A stretch of 64,000 nucleotides of DNA from Isoetes taiwanensis (GCA_021234155.1 JAJEKV010000024.1:16641030-16705029); one strand, 5' to 3'; shown: positions 47,868 through 59,913, counted from the first letter of the stretch. The notes: generated from the letters alone by a model not told the origin. Translations and numbers: made by a program.

Positions 47868-49025
47868 TCAGAGTTTAACAACATCAAAACCCTTGATAGT
47901 GATCTTCTCCCCCCCATTTCTGGGAACCAAGGTGACATTAAAGCTTTCCCCATCTTTGATTCCCAAATCCTCAAGAACTTCTCCAATGCCAATCCTAACA
48001 GTGGTGTTCGTAGGCATATCCTCTTCCCCTTTCTTCATATGTGGAACATGCAAGAAACTTCCAGCATATTCTACGATATCCAAAGAGGTCTCTGAATCGG
48101 CAGTTGGCAAATTTATAAAAATGTCAAAACCCACTGCCTCGTCCATTGGAAATTCAACATCCCGTATCACCAAAAAACGGTTTCCGACTGGTTCGATTAC
48201 GCCATCGCATTCTGCTGCAGCAGCCTACCATTCCGTAAACCGGATTCGAGAAGACACCAACAATTTCTTGGCCTAATCTTGACCTTGGCAATCAATGGAT
48301 TCTCCGTGGTCAGAATTTCCGCATCAATGTTCCCAAATTCGGGGGACGACAATCTTTTTCGGCCTTTGAGCTTAGATTTAGCAAATGGGAGTATTGGCTC
48401 CAAGAGTGGTGGATTTTGCAAAGGAGCCAAGGGATAGGCCGAGGCTGATAAGAATAACCCATTTTTTAGAATCTAATGCATCTCCGGCCTTCACTTTAAC
48501 CAAATCCCCATGCTCGTCAAAGAACTCGAAAGCGGCATTAAGAAAATCTGAGTCGGCGAAATTCTCGCGCTTGAGAACGTCGGTCCAGATGGACCAGATG
48601 CGGTCGACGTTTCCGTGGTGGGCGAAAAAGATGGGATCAAGTCCGGCGGAATATAGAGCACCCATGTACTCGAAGGGGGAAGTTTCGCTGCCGGTCCAGA
48701 TATGAACAGAGGCATGACAGCTGCCCTCTAGCCTACCGCCACCAGCGGGTTTCACATCCTCGGCTCTGTAAGGCTGCCCCATAAACAAATCTGCAGTTTT
48801 TGCCCCGCTCACGATATTCTGATACATCACGGCGTTGTTGTTCTTCCTTAAAGTAGCCAAATCATCTTGCAACTCTGGACTACCCGGAAACCAACCAAGA
48901 TCGGCTATTGCCGGTGGCTGATGGACAGAGCTCCTCTTTGCATCGTACAAGGAAGGGTTGTTGATGAAGAGGGAAGGGATGCTGCCAGGCAGGGGATTGG
49001 ATGCAGCGGGGTTGTCCCAGTTCCT
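47868..49025 (-). pseudogene. PPO pseudogene, 5'-truncated (PPO-D)
   Basis: Covers the PPO from NWDNPAAS (intact residue about 224) to the C-terminus. CuB histidines are kept (HASVHIW, FFAHHGNVDR). The transit peptide and CuA half are missing; homology ends within the Trp codon of YWNWDN. Frameshifts follow the DWL-like region near 48470 and again at 48.20-48.42 kb, and the tail reads GFDVV then runs on. It is more diverged than PPO-B. A 251-residue frame fuses 36 unrelated codons (49026-49133) to the PPO part. No enzyme activity is expected. Confidence 0.88.
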
Positions 49026-49795
49026 AACTCTACCAAGCCTAACTCTACACAGTTGGTGAGACCCCTTGTCTAGACGATGGGTTGCATATCCTTCCCCAGT
49101 ATTAGTGTCTGATGGTTTCCTCATAACTGACATGCATCAGCCAAATTCTAGTATGCAATGTTAACTACACGACATGCACAAATTGAGATAGATTGGTATT
49201 TAGTATTTGAGTTGCACTTGCCACATCGTCTCCATCTTTTATAATTTATCATATCTGCTCACTCTTTAATGCTACCATGCAATACAAAGCCTAAGGCTCC
49301 AAGCCACCAATTTATAATATTTTGAAAAGCTACTCATCATAGCTCGTAATATATCAAAACATTCAAATATGAACACCATATATTAGCGGCATTACGTTGC
49401 ATGTTGGATGCAAGACAATCTTGTTCACTTGCTTGTTGGATGTAAGATAGTATTGTTCACTATGGTATTTTTTTATGGGCACTATGACTTTTTAATAGGG
49501 AGGTCATTTCGCATATCATAATTAAAGATGGGCGTTGACCTTGGTGTCCATTCAAGGAAAAAAACAATTTTTCTAGTGTAAGCTAAAGGAACTTCATATA
49601 TAAAACATTCACAAATTTTGAATAATGATATAGGAGAAAGCTTTACCCGAAATGAAAAAGACGTTTTCTTGCAAAACGATGCAAGAGAAGGCTTTATCTC
49701 GGAAAAACGAAGGCCTTTTTTGTGTTCGATAGCATCTTTTTTCTTGATAGCTTGGGCTCAACGGAAATTTGTTTGCAAACAAATTTTGGTGCACT
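49026..49795. other. No recognisable gene
   Basis: AT-rich. Two diverged copies of a GAAAGCTTTACCCG / GAAGGCTTTATCTCGG stretch lie at 49.63-49.73 kb. Confidence 0.4.
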
Positions 49796-50075
49796 ATGCT
49801 CTGAAACAGGTGGCAAGATATTTAAAAATCCTATTCTAGGTCTAGTGCGCCGGCGCACATGCTCTGAAACAAGTAGCAAGGTATTTTGAAAGCGTTAACC
49901 CAGGCCTAGCGCGCCGGCGCACATGCTCTGAAACAGGTAGCAAGATATGTTAAAACTCTGATCCCAGGCCTAGTGCGGCGGCGCACATGCTCTGAACAGG
50001 TATAAAATATTTTTGAATTTTGTCTGTTAGCTATGTATGTTCTTGTTATCCCAGACCTAGTGCACTGGCGCATGT
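49796..50075. repeat. 64-bp tandem array with GTGCGCCGGCGCAC palindrome
   Basis: Four units start ATGCTCTGAA at 49796, 49859, 49923 and 49987. Each carries CTAGTGCGCCGGCGCACATG or a variant. The palindrome is exact in the first copy, nearly so in the second, and mutated in the third and fourth. Confidence 0.9.
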
Positions 50076-50439
50076 ATTTATAGCGACAGTAAATTTTCGT
50101 ATTCATTCTATTCAGTTGTTGGTTGAATATTGCCATACTGTTGTATCGAGTTTTTGGAAGTACTAATGTTTTTGCATCTTGACACTTGATTGGTTTCTTT
50201 CATGTTTTATTTTGCATGATCAGAAGCTCCATTGCAGACGTATTGTGCCCACATTCTTTCTCTGGACAAATTCTAATATTACTATTCCTATTCTTATGTA
50301 GAGAACATAAGCTCCATTGCAGATCGATGCCGTTTAGATGGTGTTTGCAGGCGCCCTTGCTCCATAGATGCCTGTTCTATGTTTTTATATGCAAATACTT
50401 CTGCACATATATTTGAATAAGCTACCTTTCAGAAATCCC

Positions 50440-51450
50440 ATCGATCCGAGACATCGGATCGCCATTCTAGAATGGGACGAGCATGCATGTTTTGCATGCA
50501 TGCGGGCGGCGCATGCCCATTCTGGTTGGGATCGATTACGTTGGGATCGATCTCGGGCGCTGATTCGCAACAAACATCTCATCGGGCTTCCTCTTCTCTC
50601 TCGCCAGCACCTTATTCTCAGGATTTGTTTCCCGGCGGGGAGGGACTTCTCCCCGCTTGGTTTGGCCAATTTGGCGTTTCTTTCTTCTTTCCTTTTCCGG
50701 CCTTTTAGCCTTCATCCCGCGGACCTTCGCCCTCGATCCTAGTTTGTAAGGAAGTCCTTTGGTATTCGGGGCGGTTTGTTGGTTTCATCGCGAGTCCCAT
50801 TCTAGAATCCATCGCCATTCTAGAATGGGACGAAGCATGCATGTTTTGCATGCATCTTGGGGCGCATGCCCATTCCGTTGGGAGTTTGCTATTTTTAGGC
50901 GCCGATTCTCGCAGAACATCTCATCGGGCGCTTCCTCTTCTCTCTCAACAAGTACCTTATTCTCTCGTGAACCCACCCTCCCCCTTCTTTGTTTTTGTAT
51001 TTTTTATCGCGGGCACGCTACAGAATCAGCCCTCCACTCGGGAGGTTTGTTTTGTCTTGTTGTTTTGTTGGTGATGTGCGTGTACGTGAGTGAGCGGCCG
51101 CGTGTTTCGACTTTTCCATTCGTGGGTTTTGGGAGCGTTTTTATGCCTTTATGTTTGTCCAAAGCCCCTTAGTCAAGGCTTATCACTAGGATTTTTCCTC
51201 GAAAACCCGAAAGGGCGGGGTTTTTTAATCCCGGTGATAAGCTTTCGGCAGGTACACTAGCCCAATCTCTATTAGCATTGTAATTTGTTGGGGTCCAAAT
51301 GATATAATTGGATTTTCCCTTTATTTTTGTGGGTAGTTCGCATGTGTGCGGCTACTCACTATCCACCATTGTAGAAAAATCTGCCGAGATGAATGAGAAG
51401 CAAGTCTAAGTGGCGGTTTGTTGGTTTCATGCGAGTCCCATTCTAGAATT
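50440..51450. repeat. Duplicated GC-rich segment with nested palindromes
   Basis: CCATTCTAGAATGG (palindrome), GCATGCATGTTTTGCATGC (stem-loop) and GCGCATGCCCATTC occur in the same order near 50.47-50.53 kb and 50.81-50.88 kb. Both are followed by AACATCTCATCGGGC and CTTCCTCTTCTCTCTC. A third partial copy with GGTTTGTTGGTTTCAT and CCCATTCTAGAATT lies near 51.42 kb. The arrangement could be duplicated leader or LTR-derived sequence. No ORF is recognised. Confidence 0.75.
51177..51235. other. Stem-loop
   Basis: GCTTATCACTAGGATT and AATCCCGGTGATAAGC face each other across a loop that includes CCCGAAAGGGCGGGG. The stem is about 14 bp with one small bulge. Role unknown. Confidence 0.6.
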
Positions 51451-53240
51451 ATGCAAAGGCGCTTTTCTTTTGATAATGTAGGTTCAGCATGTTATTACTA
51501 TGATTTGGCTGATTATGTTCTTTTCGCAATAATTAGCCTATAAAACGTATGAGAGTTTGAGACTATGTACTTATACTATTTCCATTGCAGCCTCTTATGG
51601 CATGGCTCTTTAAATGTAGCAGCAGCATATCCATTGATGTTTGGAAGTTTGAGGTAAGTGCAATTAGCAATAAATCTATAAATGGTATATGTTAGTGCAA
51701 ATCTATTGTTGAGGAAAAATAGTTGTACACAGAAAAAATAGAGATTTAGTCTCAAAGGGCATGGGGTTGATAAAGTGTGTAATAATATGTGAACTTGACT
51801 GCTAACCTTTTCTTTTTGAGCAGAGGACCATCAACCAATACTTGTAGCTGATGCCCCTTCTTTATGCAGGAAAATGGAAGAGCAGCACAAAAACTTGAAG
51901 ACATGTTTGTATCTATTATAAACCACTGATTTGCACAATTAAGAATGCATAAACAGACATTTGTGCAGGAAGCATGGTAACCAGACATTTGTTCAGCGGA
52001 ATGAATGACTTGAATGCAAACCTCTTCTTGGGACTTGTTTGGAGCTTTTATCAACGGAGATGTGGTTCATCATTCCAGGAGGTGCACAAAATTGCAACAA
52101 TCTATGCATCAAGTTACGAGGTCTTGAAATTAGAAGACACTGATTTGCACCTCTTTGACACCTGACTAACATGCTATGTCATAAGGTTTAGGAAACCCTT
52201 TCATGACTATGCCTTTTGTGATATAACCTCTCCAGCATTCCATATTTTATCAGGTTTATCAACAACATAGTAGACCTAGGAAAGATAAGGATCAAATGGC
52301 TTCAGTTCCATGCTTTGACCTTGAAGTTTCCATGTAATACCTTGAAACTTGGGTGAATTTCAACAAGGAATCTATTTTCTGTTTTAGCAGTATACCATTG
52401 GGAGATACATTTGCACATATCAGCAGGATCTATGCAAGACAGATTTCCATGCATCAGCAAGATCTATGCAACAAATAGCTTCAGATCTTTTAGCAATGAA
52501 ATAATTATTTCATGCAGTAAGAGGACAGACAAAAGTTGTGAATAAAAAGTATAATTACATGGGATTTGTCATCAGGGTTCTTTCAATTATTATTTGCAAC
52601 ATATAATGACAGTGCCTCCTGCAACTTGACAATATAGCATTTACTGCGTGGAATCTCATCAGTCTTGCTTCCAATTCTCTTCAGCATATTGGTGGAATCT
52701 AATCCAGTCTTACCCTTCCAATTCTCTTCAGCTTGTTGAGTGCGTCTTACCATTCCAATTCTCTTCAGCATGTTGAGTGCGCACGAGTAGCTTTGAGATT
52801 GGGATGCAATGTACCATTGTTAGCAGACACAATTGACCAACCAAATGAAAAAAGATCAAGGAAAAAGCATTACCCCTTGAGATTGGGATGCAATGTACCA
52901 TCCTTAGCAGAGACAATTGACCAATTGAATGAAAAGAAAACAATGGAAAAACATTACTCCTTAACATCTAAGTATCACATCAAGGTTAAGACTTTCAATA
53001 TACTTGCTCATTTTGCCTTTCAAGATACAACTATAAGGACCAGGGTACAACTAAAGGACATTCTTAACATATAGCTGACATAAGTTTATTTATATTAATT
53101 TTAATTGTACTTTTATCAGGTCAAGTAGCCATGTGTTTCACGATATAATGTTGGAGTCCTTGAATAATGAAATGTAAATACAATATATAGGTATACATTG
53201 AAGAGTCAACTCTAAACACCTGAACCAACAAAAACCCAGA
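51451..53240. other. Unrecognised, exon-like text on both strands
   Basis: A 100-residue minus-strand frame at 51752-52054 (HQLQVLVDGPLLKKKRLAVK) reads protein-like, but the family is unknown. The rest is AT-rich with a small tandem repeat at 52.67-52.95 kb. Confidence 0.3.
52670..52945. repeat. Short tandem and direct repeats
   Basis: CCAATTCTCTTCAGC occurs three times (52.67-52.77 kb). TTGAGATTGGGATGCAATGT occurs at 52793 and about 83 bp later, each followed by AGACAATTGACCAA or close variants. Confidence 0.8.
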
Positions 53241-53361
53241 ACATTTCGTTTATAAATCGGTTAAATATTGTCAATTATTATATGAAATTCCATTCGGTCC
53301 ATTCAACTCTTTGTCGGGTACGTAACACACCCATTATGATTTGTCTCTTACATCTTATCTG

Positions 53362-53730
53362 GCTTATTTGGTAGCAATGTATATAGCACTATAGTGGCAG
53401 TACTAGTGGCAGTACTTCATTGAGCATCGTGGGAAAAATTATTCAATATAAGAAGCGCTTTTATCAAAAGAAATGCTAACTTATGCTATGGCTTATTTGG
53501 TAGCAATGTATATAGCACTATAGTGGCAGTACTAGTGGCAGTACTTCATTGAGCATCGTGGGAAAAATTATTCAATATAAGAAGCGCTTTTATCAAAAGA
53601 AATGCTAACTTATGCTATGGCTTATTTGGTAGCAATGTATGTAGCACTATAGTGGCAGTACTTCATTGAGCATCGTGGGAAAAATTATTCAATATAAGAA
53701 GCGCTTTTATCGAAAGAAATGCTAACTACC
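53362..53730. repeat. 129-bp tandem triplication of R-block tail
   Basis: GCTTATTTGGTAGCAATGTA begins copies at 53362, 53491 and 53620. The third lacks one inner repeat of AGTGGCAGTACT and leads into the MTDD exon fragment. Elsewhere this segment is single. Confidence 0.92.
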
Positions 53731-53793
53731 AATCAGCCTATATCCTTGAAAAATAGATCCACAAAGGAAAGGAAATCGACAAATATAGAATAC

Positions 53794-53916
53794 CTTTTCC
53801 TCGAATCCGCTGGAGTCTGTCGAATAGAAGGCAGGGATGTTTTGATCTGAATCGTCTACATTGAAATGCATGTTCATTTCGGCATCCAAAAAACTAAAAT
53901 GATGATCATCGGTCAT
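53794..53916 (-). pseudogene. First-exon fragment of an unrecognised gene (copy 2)
   Basis: Same 41-codon MTDDHHFSFLDAEM exon as at 46608-46730, with the same GT donor and upstream 230 bp. The two lie 7186 bp apart and look identical in the coding part. The host gene is not in the window. Confidence 0.5.
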
Positions 53917-54146
53917 CACTGCAGAAGCTATGATTCAAATTCGACAGCAGAAGATATGATTCTTCTTCTCCTCTTACGCACGATCATATCTGAGCTCTGG
54001 CACGAAGAAGCAGAGGAATTTTCGTGACGGGCAATGACGGGTGATATCGATTAAAAAAATAAACCTATTAAAAAAAGGTACAAGGGTGCTTTAGGGGTGC
54101 TTTGCTAGCGCGAAAATGACCCCCAGCTTTATGCTTTTACCCAGTA

Positions 54147-55237
54147 GCAATAGAGGATATAACATGAATCGTTGTCACAAGAGGGAGGCTGCACTTAGTA
54201 TGAGCTGCAGACAAAACAAAGGCGCCCAAACAGAGTCGTCGCAAAATGGAATCTCCCACGATTATGGCATATTCGGGAGATTATCGTAATAATCACTAGA
54301 ATATTCTTTTTACAACGGTTGGATTCAAATAACCTGCAAGGACAAGTGGTTAAGGGATCATAAATAGACCTTCAAAGCCTGATGATTAAGCAGTGAACCC
54401 CCTTTCATCTTATTCTTGATGTTGTTTGTACTTGTAATTTCATCTTTTGTCTTTATTGTTACATTGATTAATCACATGAACCATTTCTACACATGTTGAA
54501 TTAGTCAATGGTCCCAATCAAGAAGAAGATGCACCGTTTTTTGTGATGTTTGCACTAGCATTTTGCAGGAGCGCCGTATATATCGGACGCCGACATGTTA
54601 TAGCCACGGGCATATCCGTGGTATATCCGTGTCTTTGACACGTTATAGCCACGTCCAAAAAAAAAATTACACGGCGTTTTCACGTGGCTGGCTATAACAT
54701 GCCCACGTCCGACATTTACCTCGATAGTGGCATTTTCATCCTTTATCGTTACCTTAAAGTTTTTTAACATGTTGAATTATTTTGAGCCACCAACGCATGT
54801 GTGGCCAATGAAAGCAACAATGAGATAAACAGTCGTCGAAAAGGAAACTAAATTGCCTAAAGCCTACCTGTTTTGTTACGGCATGAATACAATGAATACA
54901 GTCGATAAATGTTGCCATTACGAACCTAAAAAGACCTATTTACTGTTTACTATGATGTCAGTTAAATATTGTCGTATGAAATTAAGTTACCCATTCGGTG
55001 CAGTCAACTCTCTGTAGGGTACGTAACACACCCATTATGATTTGTCTCTTACATCTTATCTGGCTTATTTGGTAGCAATGTATGTAGCACTATAGTGGCA
55101 GTACTTCATTTAGCATCGTGGGAAAAATTATTCAATATAAGAAGCGCTTTTATCAAAAGAAATGCTAACTTATGCTATGGTGACGGTGATACTTAGTAGG
55201 TATAATGAAGCCGTACAAGGATGATATGTTATCAGAG
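54147..55237. repeat. PPO-flanking repeat, copy E, with a MITE inside
   Basis: Same order as 46.96-47.87 kb but without its deletion, and interrupted by a 165-bp insertion at 54565. It leads into PPO 3' fragment 3. Confidence 0.88.
54565..54729. mobile_element. 165-bp MITE-like insertion with 7-bp target duplication
   Basis: Sister repeats read ACTAGCATTTTCATCC. Here GCATTTT occurs on both sides (54558-54564 and 54730-54736). The insert has inverted subterminal arms: TCGGACG..GACATGTTATAGCC on the left, and on the right GGCTATAACATGCCCACGTC followed by CGACA. The word GTTATAGCCACG occurs three times in all. The extreme termini match poorly. No coding capacity. Confidence 0.75.
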
Positions 55238-55416
55238 TTAATGATATTCAACCTCAAAACCCTTGATAGTGATCTTCTCCCCGCCATTTCTGGGAACTAA
55301 GGTGACATCAAAGCTTTCCCCATCTTTGATTCCCAAATCCTCAAGAACTTCTCCAATGCCAATCCTAACAGTGGTGTTCGTAGCCATATCCTCTTCCCCT
55401 TTCTTCATATGTGGAA
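55238..55416 (-). pseudogene. PPO 3'-end fragment 3
   Basis: About 59 C-terminal codons; same breakpoint at CATATGTGGAA / TCTCCCACG. Confidence 0.88.
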
Positions 55417-56246
55417 TCTCCCACGATTATGGCATATTCGGGAGATTATCGTAATAATCACTAGAATATTCTTTTTACAACGGTTGGATTCAAATAACCT
55501 GCAAGGACAAGTGGTTAAGGGATCATAAATAGACCTTCAAAGCCTGATGATTAAGCAGTGAACCCCCTTTCATCTTATTCTTGATGTTGTTTGTACTTGT
55601 AATTTCATCTTTTGTCTTTATTGTTACATTGATTAATCACATGAACTATTTCTACACATGTTGAATTGGTCATTGGTCTCAATCAAGAAGAAGATGCACC
55701 CTTTTCTTGTGATGTTTGCACTAGCATTTTCATCCTTTATCGTTACCTTAAATTTTTTTAACATGTTGAATTATTTTGAGCCACCAACGCATGTGTGGCC
55801 GATGAAAGCAGCAATGAGATAAACAGTCGTCGAAAAGGAAACTAAGCCTACTTGTTTTGTTACTGCATGAATACAATGAATTACAGTCGATAAATGTTGC
55901 CGTTACGAACCTAAAAAGACCTGTTTACTGTTTAGTATGATGTCAGTTAAATATTGTCAATTATTATATGAAATTAAGTTACCCATTCGGTGCAGTCAAG
56001 TCTCTGTAGGGTACGTAACACACCGATTATGATTTGTCTCTTACATCTTATCTGACTTATTTGGTAGCAATGTATGTAGCACTATAGTGGTAGTACTAGT
56101 GGCAGTACTTCATTGAGCATCGTGGGAAAAATTATTTAATATAAGAAGCGCTTTTATGCTAACTTATGCTATGGTGACGGTGATACTTAGTAGGTATAAT
56201 GAAAGTAGATATATAAAAGCAGTACAAGGATGATACGTTATCAGAG
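55417..56246. repeat. PPO-flanking repeat, copy between fragments 3 and 4
   Basis: Matches 31687-32504. Contains no recognised gene. Confidence 0.88.
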
Positions 56247-56425
56247 TTAATGATAATCAACATCAAAACCCTTGATAGTGATCTTCTCCCCGCCATTTCT
56301 GGGAACTAAGGTGACATCAAAGCTTTCCCCATCTTTGATTCCCAAATCCTCAAGAACTTCTCCAATGCCAATCCTAATAGTGGTGTTCGTAGCCATATCC
56401 TCTTCCTCTTTCTTCATATGTGGAA
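56247..56425 (-). pseudogene. PPO 3'-end fragment 4
   Basis: Same extent and breakpoint as fragments 1-3. Counterpart of fragment 2 in the large duplication. Confidence 0.88.
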
Positions 56426-57735
56426 TCTCCCACGATTATGGCATATTCGGGAAATTATCATAATAATCACTAGAATATTCTTTTTACAATGGTTGGATTC
56501 AAATAACCTGCAAGGACAAGTGGTTAAGGGATCATAAATAGACCTTCAAAGCCTGATGATTAAGCAGTGAACCCCCCTTTCATCTTATTCATGATGCTGT
56601 TTGTACTTGTAATTTCATCTTTTGTCTTTATTGTTACATTGATTAATCACATGAACCATTTCTACACATGTTGTATTGGTCATTGGTCTCAATCAAGAAG
56701 AAGATGCACCCTTTTTTTGTGATGTTTGCACTAGCATTTTCATCCTTTATCGTTACCTTAAATTTTTTTTATATCCAAAGAGGTATACAAGCAAAACATA
56801 TTTTAGCATTGTGCACATGGCTAGCAATATGTACTGCGGTTCTTGGTGCTTCAATCTTGCTTTGAATCTTGAAATGCCCATCGCTGGAGCGTCATAATGG
56901 CCATTGCTAGACTTCATTATGCCCGTTGAGCCCTTCAAACAAGCTTGCACAAAAAAAACGTAAGGTGTTGAAGACGTGCCAAAATTTCGCATTTTTGTAC
57001 ACCACTATTAAAAATAAATCCTTGATTGTTTCGAGTCACCATATTAGCCGCTAACAATTATGTCTGAATATGATCGTGCAAGTGATGGATATTATCATTT
57101 AGTATTCTCATGTTGCACATGAAGTCCACTTGCTACATTTAGTGTTCTTTTCAAAATGTGAAAGAACCAAATTGATAAGGCAGAAAGGAAGATTGTATCT
57201 TAAATGGAATTTACATTGTTTTTGATCATGTCCAAGCTCTGTTGTTGTTTGAGACACACAAGAATTTTGCACCAAAAACTTCTTTAAGAAAAGACTTTCA
57301 ATCTCTCATTAAATTGCACATTCTAAAAGGTCAACAAGGGAAGAAAGGCATACCAATACCAATTTGCATAGACATCCTAATTATATGGTCATAAGGCTTC
57401 CGCTAATTGAAATAACAGTTTTAGATGTACCAAACAAGAGAGTGATATAGTTTTTTCTTTCTCCTAATTTTGAAAATAGGATTGTATCTTTTCATTAACT
57501 TGAAAGATACAATCCGTAATATTTAAGAAGAATAGAATAGAATAGAGTTTTTATCGTCCATGGAGACCAATTGGCCTATCGGATCCAAACAGGAGGCGCA
57601 GCATGCGTATTACTGTCTAGGTTAACTCCCCCTCCCTCCCCCTCCCCCCCCCTTTCCCCCTCCTCTTACCCGCCCCGAAGGGTTGTTTGGGGGAAAAACC
57701 GTGACAAGAATAGGTTTGCTATCAAACTATACAAA
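56426..57735. repeat. L block, copy C
   Basis: Matches copies A and B. The stem-loop is at 57479-57515 and the longest C-run is near 57.63 kb. The right edge is an empty E1 site. Confidence 0.9.
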
Positions 57736-58408
57736 AAAACACAAATATATATCATGGAGAAAAAAATATATGTACATGTATCGTAAGTGCCCGAGGACCG
57801 AGGCCGATCATCGGCGATCCATGATCTCTTGGAAGTATGATCCCAACCTTCGTACCGAGCTCATGCTTAGCATCTCATGCAGGGGCTGGCCAGGTTGGAC
57901 CAGCTCAGCATAGAGTATCCGAATGTCATCATATGCCGGACAACTCTGAAGCGTGTGGCATTCGTCTTCCACAGCTCCAACCCGGCAAAATATGAAGGAG
58001 AAATTTTGAGGAGAGGAAAATTACGCGGAAGATTTTTTTGGCGGCGCTAGCGAGGTGACCTGGACGACGCCGCCTCGCTAGGTCGTGGTTATCGCTAAAA
58101 AAATTCAAGTGAATTTTTTTGTCCCGAAAATTCTCCAATGAAAAAAAATGGGCTTGAACTTTTCTGGAGGTTTTCTTATTCCAGTACATTTCTGACACTT
58201 CTTCATTGGCAATGCCACTTAGCAAGAGATGGTGATGAGGTGGAGATCGGGCCAGCAAATTAGTGGAGATTTTTGTTTGAAAGCAACCGTTGTTTCGAGA
58301 CAAAAATTTTTTAGATTCAAGGTCCTTTTTATTCTCTTTTCCAACAGAGTTTCATGGGATTATAAATAGACCTTCAAAGCATGATCATTAAGCAATGAAC
58401 CCCTTTTT
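57736..58408. repeat. M block, copy C
   Basis: Matches copies A and B but is more diverged in the GC-rich part near 58.04 kb. Here a perfect CTAGCGAGG / CCTCGCTAG stem is visible. The LINE-like zinc-finger fragment (about 57781-57985, minus) is frameshifted. The right edge is an empty E2 site. Confidence 0.88.
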
Positions 58409-59913
58409 ATCTTCTTCTTGATGTTATTTAACTCCTAATTTCATCTTTTGTCTTTATTGTTACATTGATTAATCACATGAACCATTTCTACGCAAGTTCA
58501 ATTGGTTATTAGTCTCAATCAAGAAGAAAATGCACCCTCTTCTTGTGATGTTTGCGCTCACGTTTTCATCCTTTGTTGTTACCTTAGATGATTTTAACAT
58601 GTTGAATTGTTTTAAGCCACCAACGCATGCGTGGCCAATGAAAGCAACAATGAGATAAATAGTCGTCGAAAAGGAAACTAAATTATTTTACACATGTTGA
58701 ATTGTTTTGAGCCACCCACACATATGTGGCCAATTAAAGCAACAATCTGATAAATAGTCATGGAAAAGGAAACTAAATTATCTAAAGCCTACCTATGGGT
58801 CAAACTAAATTGTCGAAAAGGAATCTAAACTTGAGGTGTTCAAACTTGAGGCGAACAGAGATATGCAATCAAAACAAAACAGAGGCGTTCAAAACAGAGG
58901 TTCCCAAACCACTTGCCGGCAGGGATCTGCTTAAGCGAGGGGATCTACTAGAACCTTTGATCAAACAAGAGGATTGATTTCTAGAGCTTTCGGATACAGT
59001 AGCAACAGAGCTACAACATGAATCGCTGTCACAAGAGGGAGGCTGCACTTAGTATGAGCTGCAGATAAAACAGAGGCGCCCAAATAGAGTCGTCGCAAAA
59101 TGGAATCTCCCACGATTATGGCATATTCCAGAGATTATCGTAATAATCACTTGAATATTCTTTATACAACGGTTGGATTCAAATAATCTGCAAGGACAAG
59201 TGGTTAAGGGATCATAAATAGACCTTCAAAGCCTGATGATTAAGCAGTGAACCCCCTTTCATCTTATTCTTGATGTTTTTTGTACTTGTAATTTCATCTT
59301 TTGTCTTTATTGTTACATTGATTAATCACATGAACCATTTCTACACATGTTGAATTGGTCATTGGACTCAATCAAGAAGAAGATGCACCCTTTTCTTGTG
59401 ATGTTTGCACTAGCATTTTCATCCTTTATCGTTACCTTAAATTTTTTTAACATGTTGAATTATTTTGAGCCACCAACGCTGTGTGGCCAATGAAAGCAGC
59501 AATGAGATAAACAGTCGTCGAAAAGGAAACTAAATTGCCTAAAGCCTACCTGTTTTGTTACTGCATGAATACAATGAATACAGTCGATAAATGTTGCCAT
59601 TACGAACCTAAAAAGACCTGTTTACTGTTTACTATGATGTCAGTTAAATATTGTCAATTATTATATGAAATTAAGTTACCCATTCGGTGCACTCAACTCT
59701 CTGTAGGGTACGTAACACACCCATTATGATTTGTCTCTTACATTTTATCTGGCTTATTTGGTAGCAATGTATGTAGCACTATCGTGGGAAAAATTATTCA
59801 ATATAAGAAGCGCTTTTATCAAAAGAAATGCTACATTATGCTATGGTGACAGTGATACTTAGTAGGTATAATGAAAGTAGATGTACTACAAGGATGATAT
59901 AATGTTATCAGAG
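58409..59913. repeat. R block, copy C, 3' flank of intact PPO
   Basis: Nearly identical to 34650-36154. No separate gene. Confidence 0.88.
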
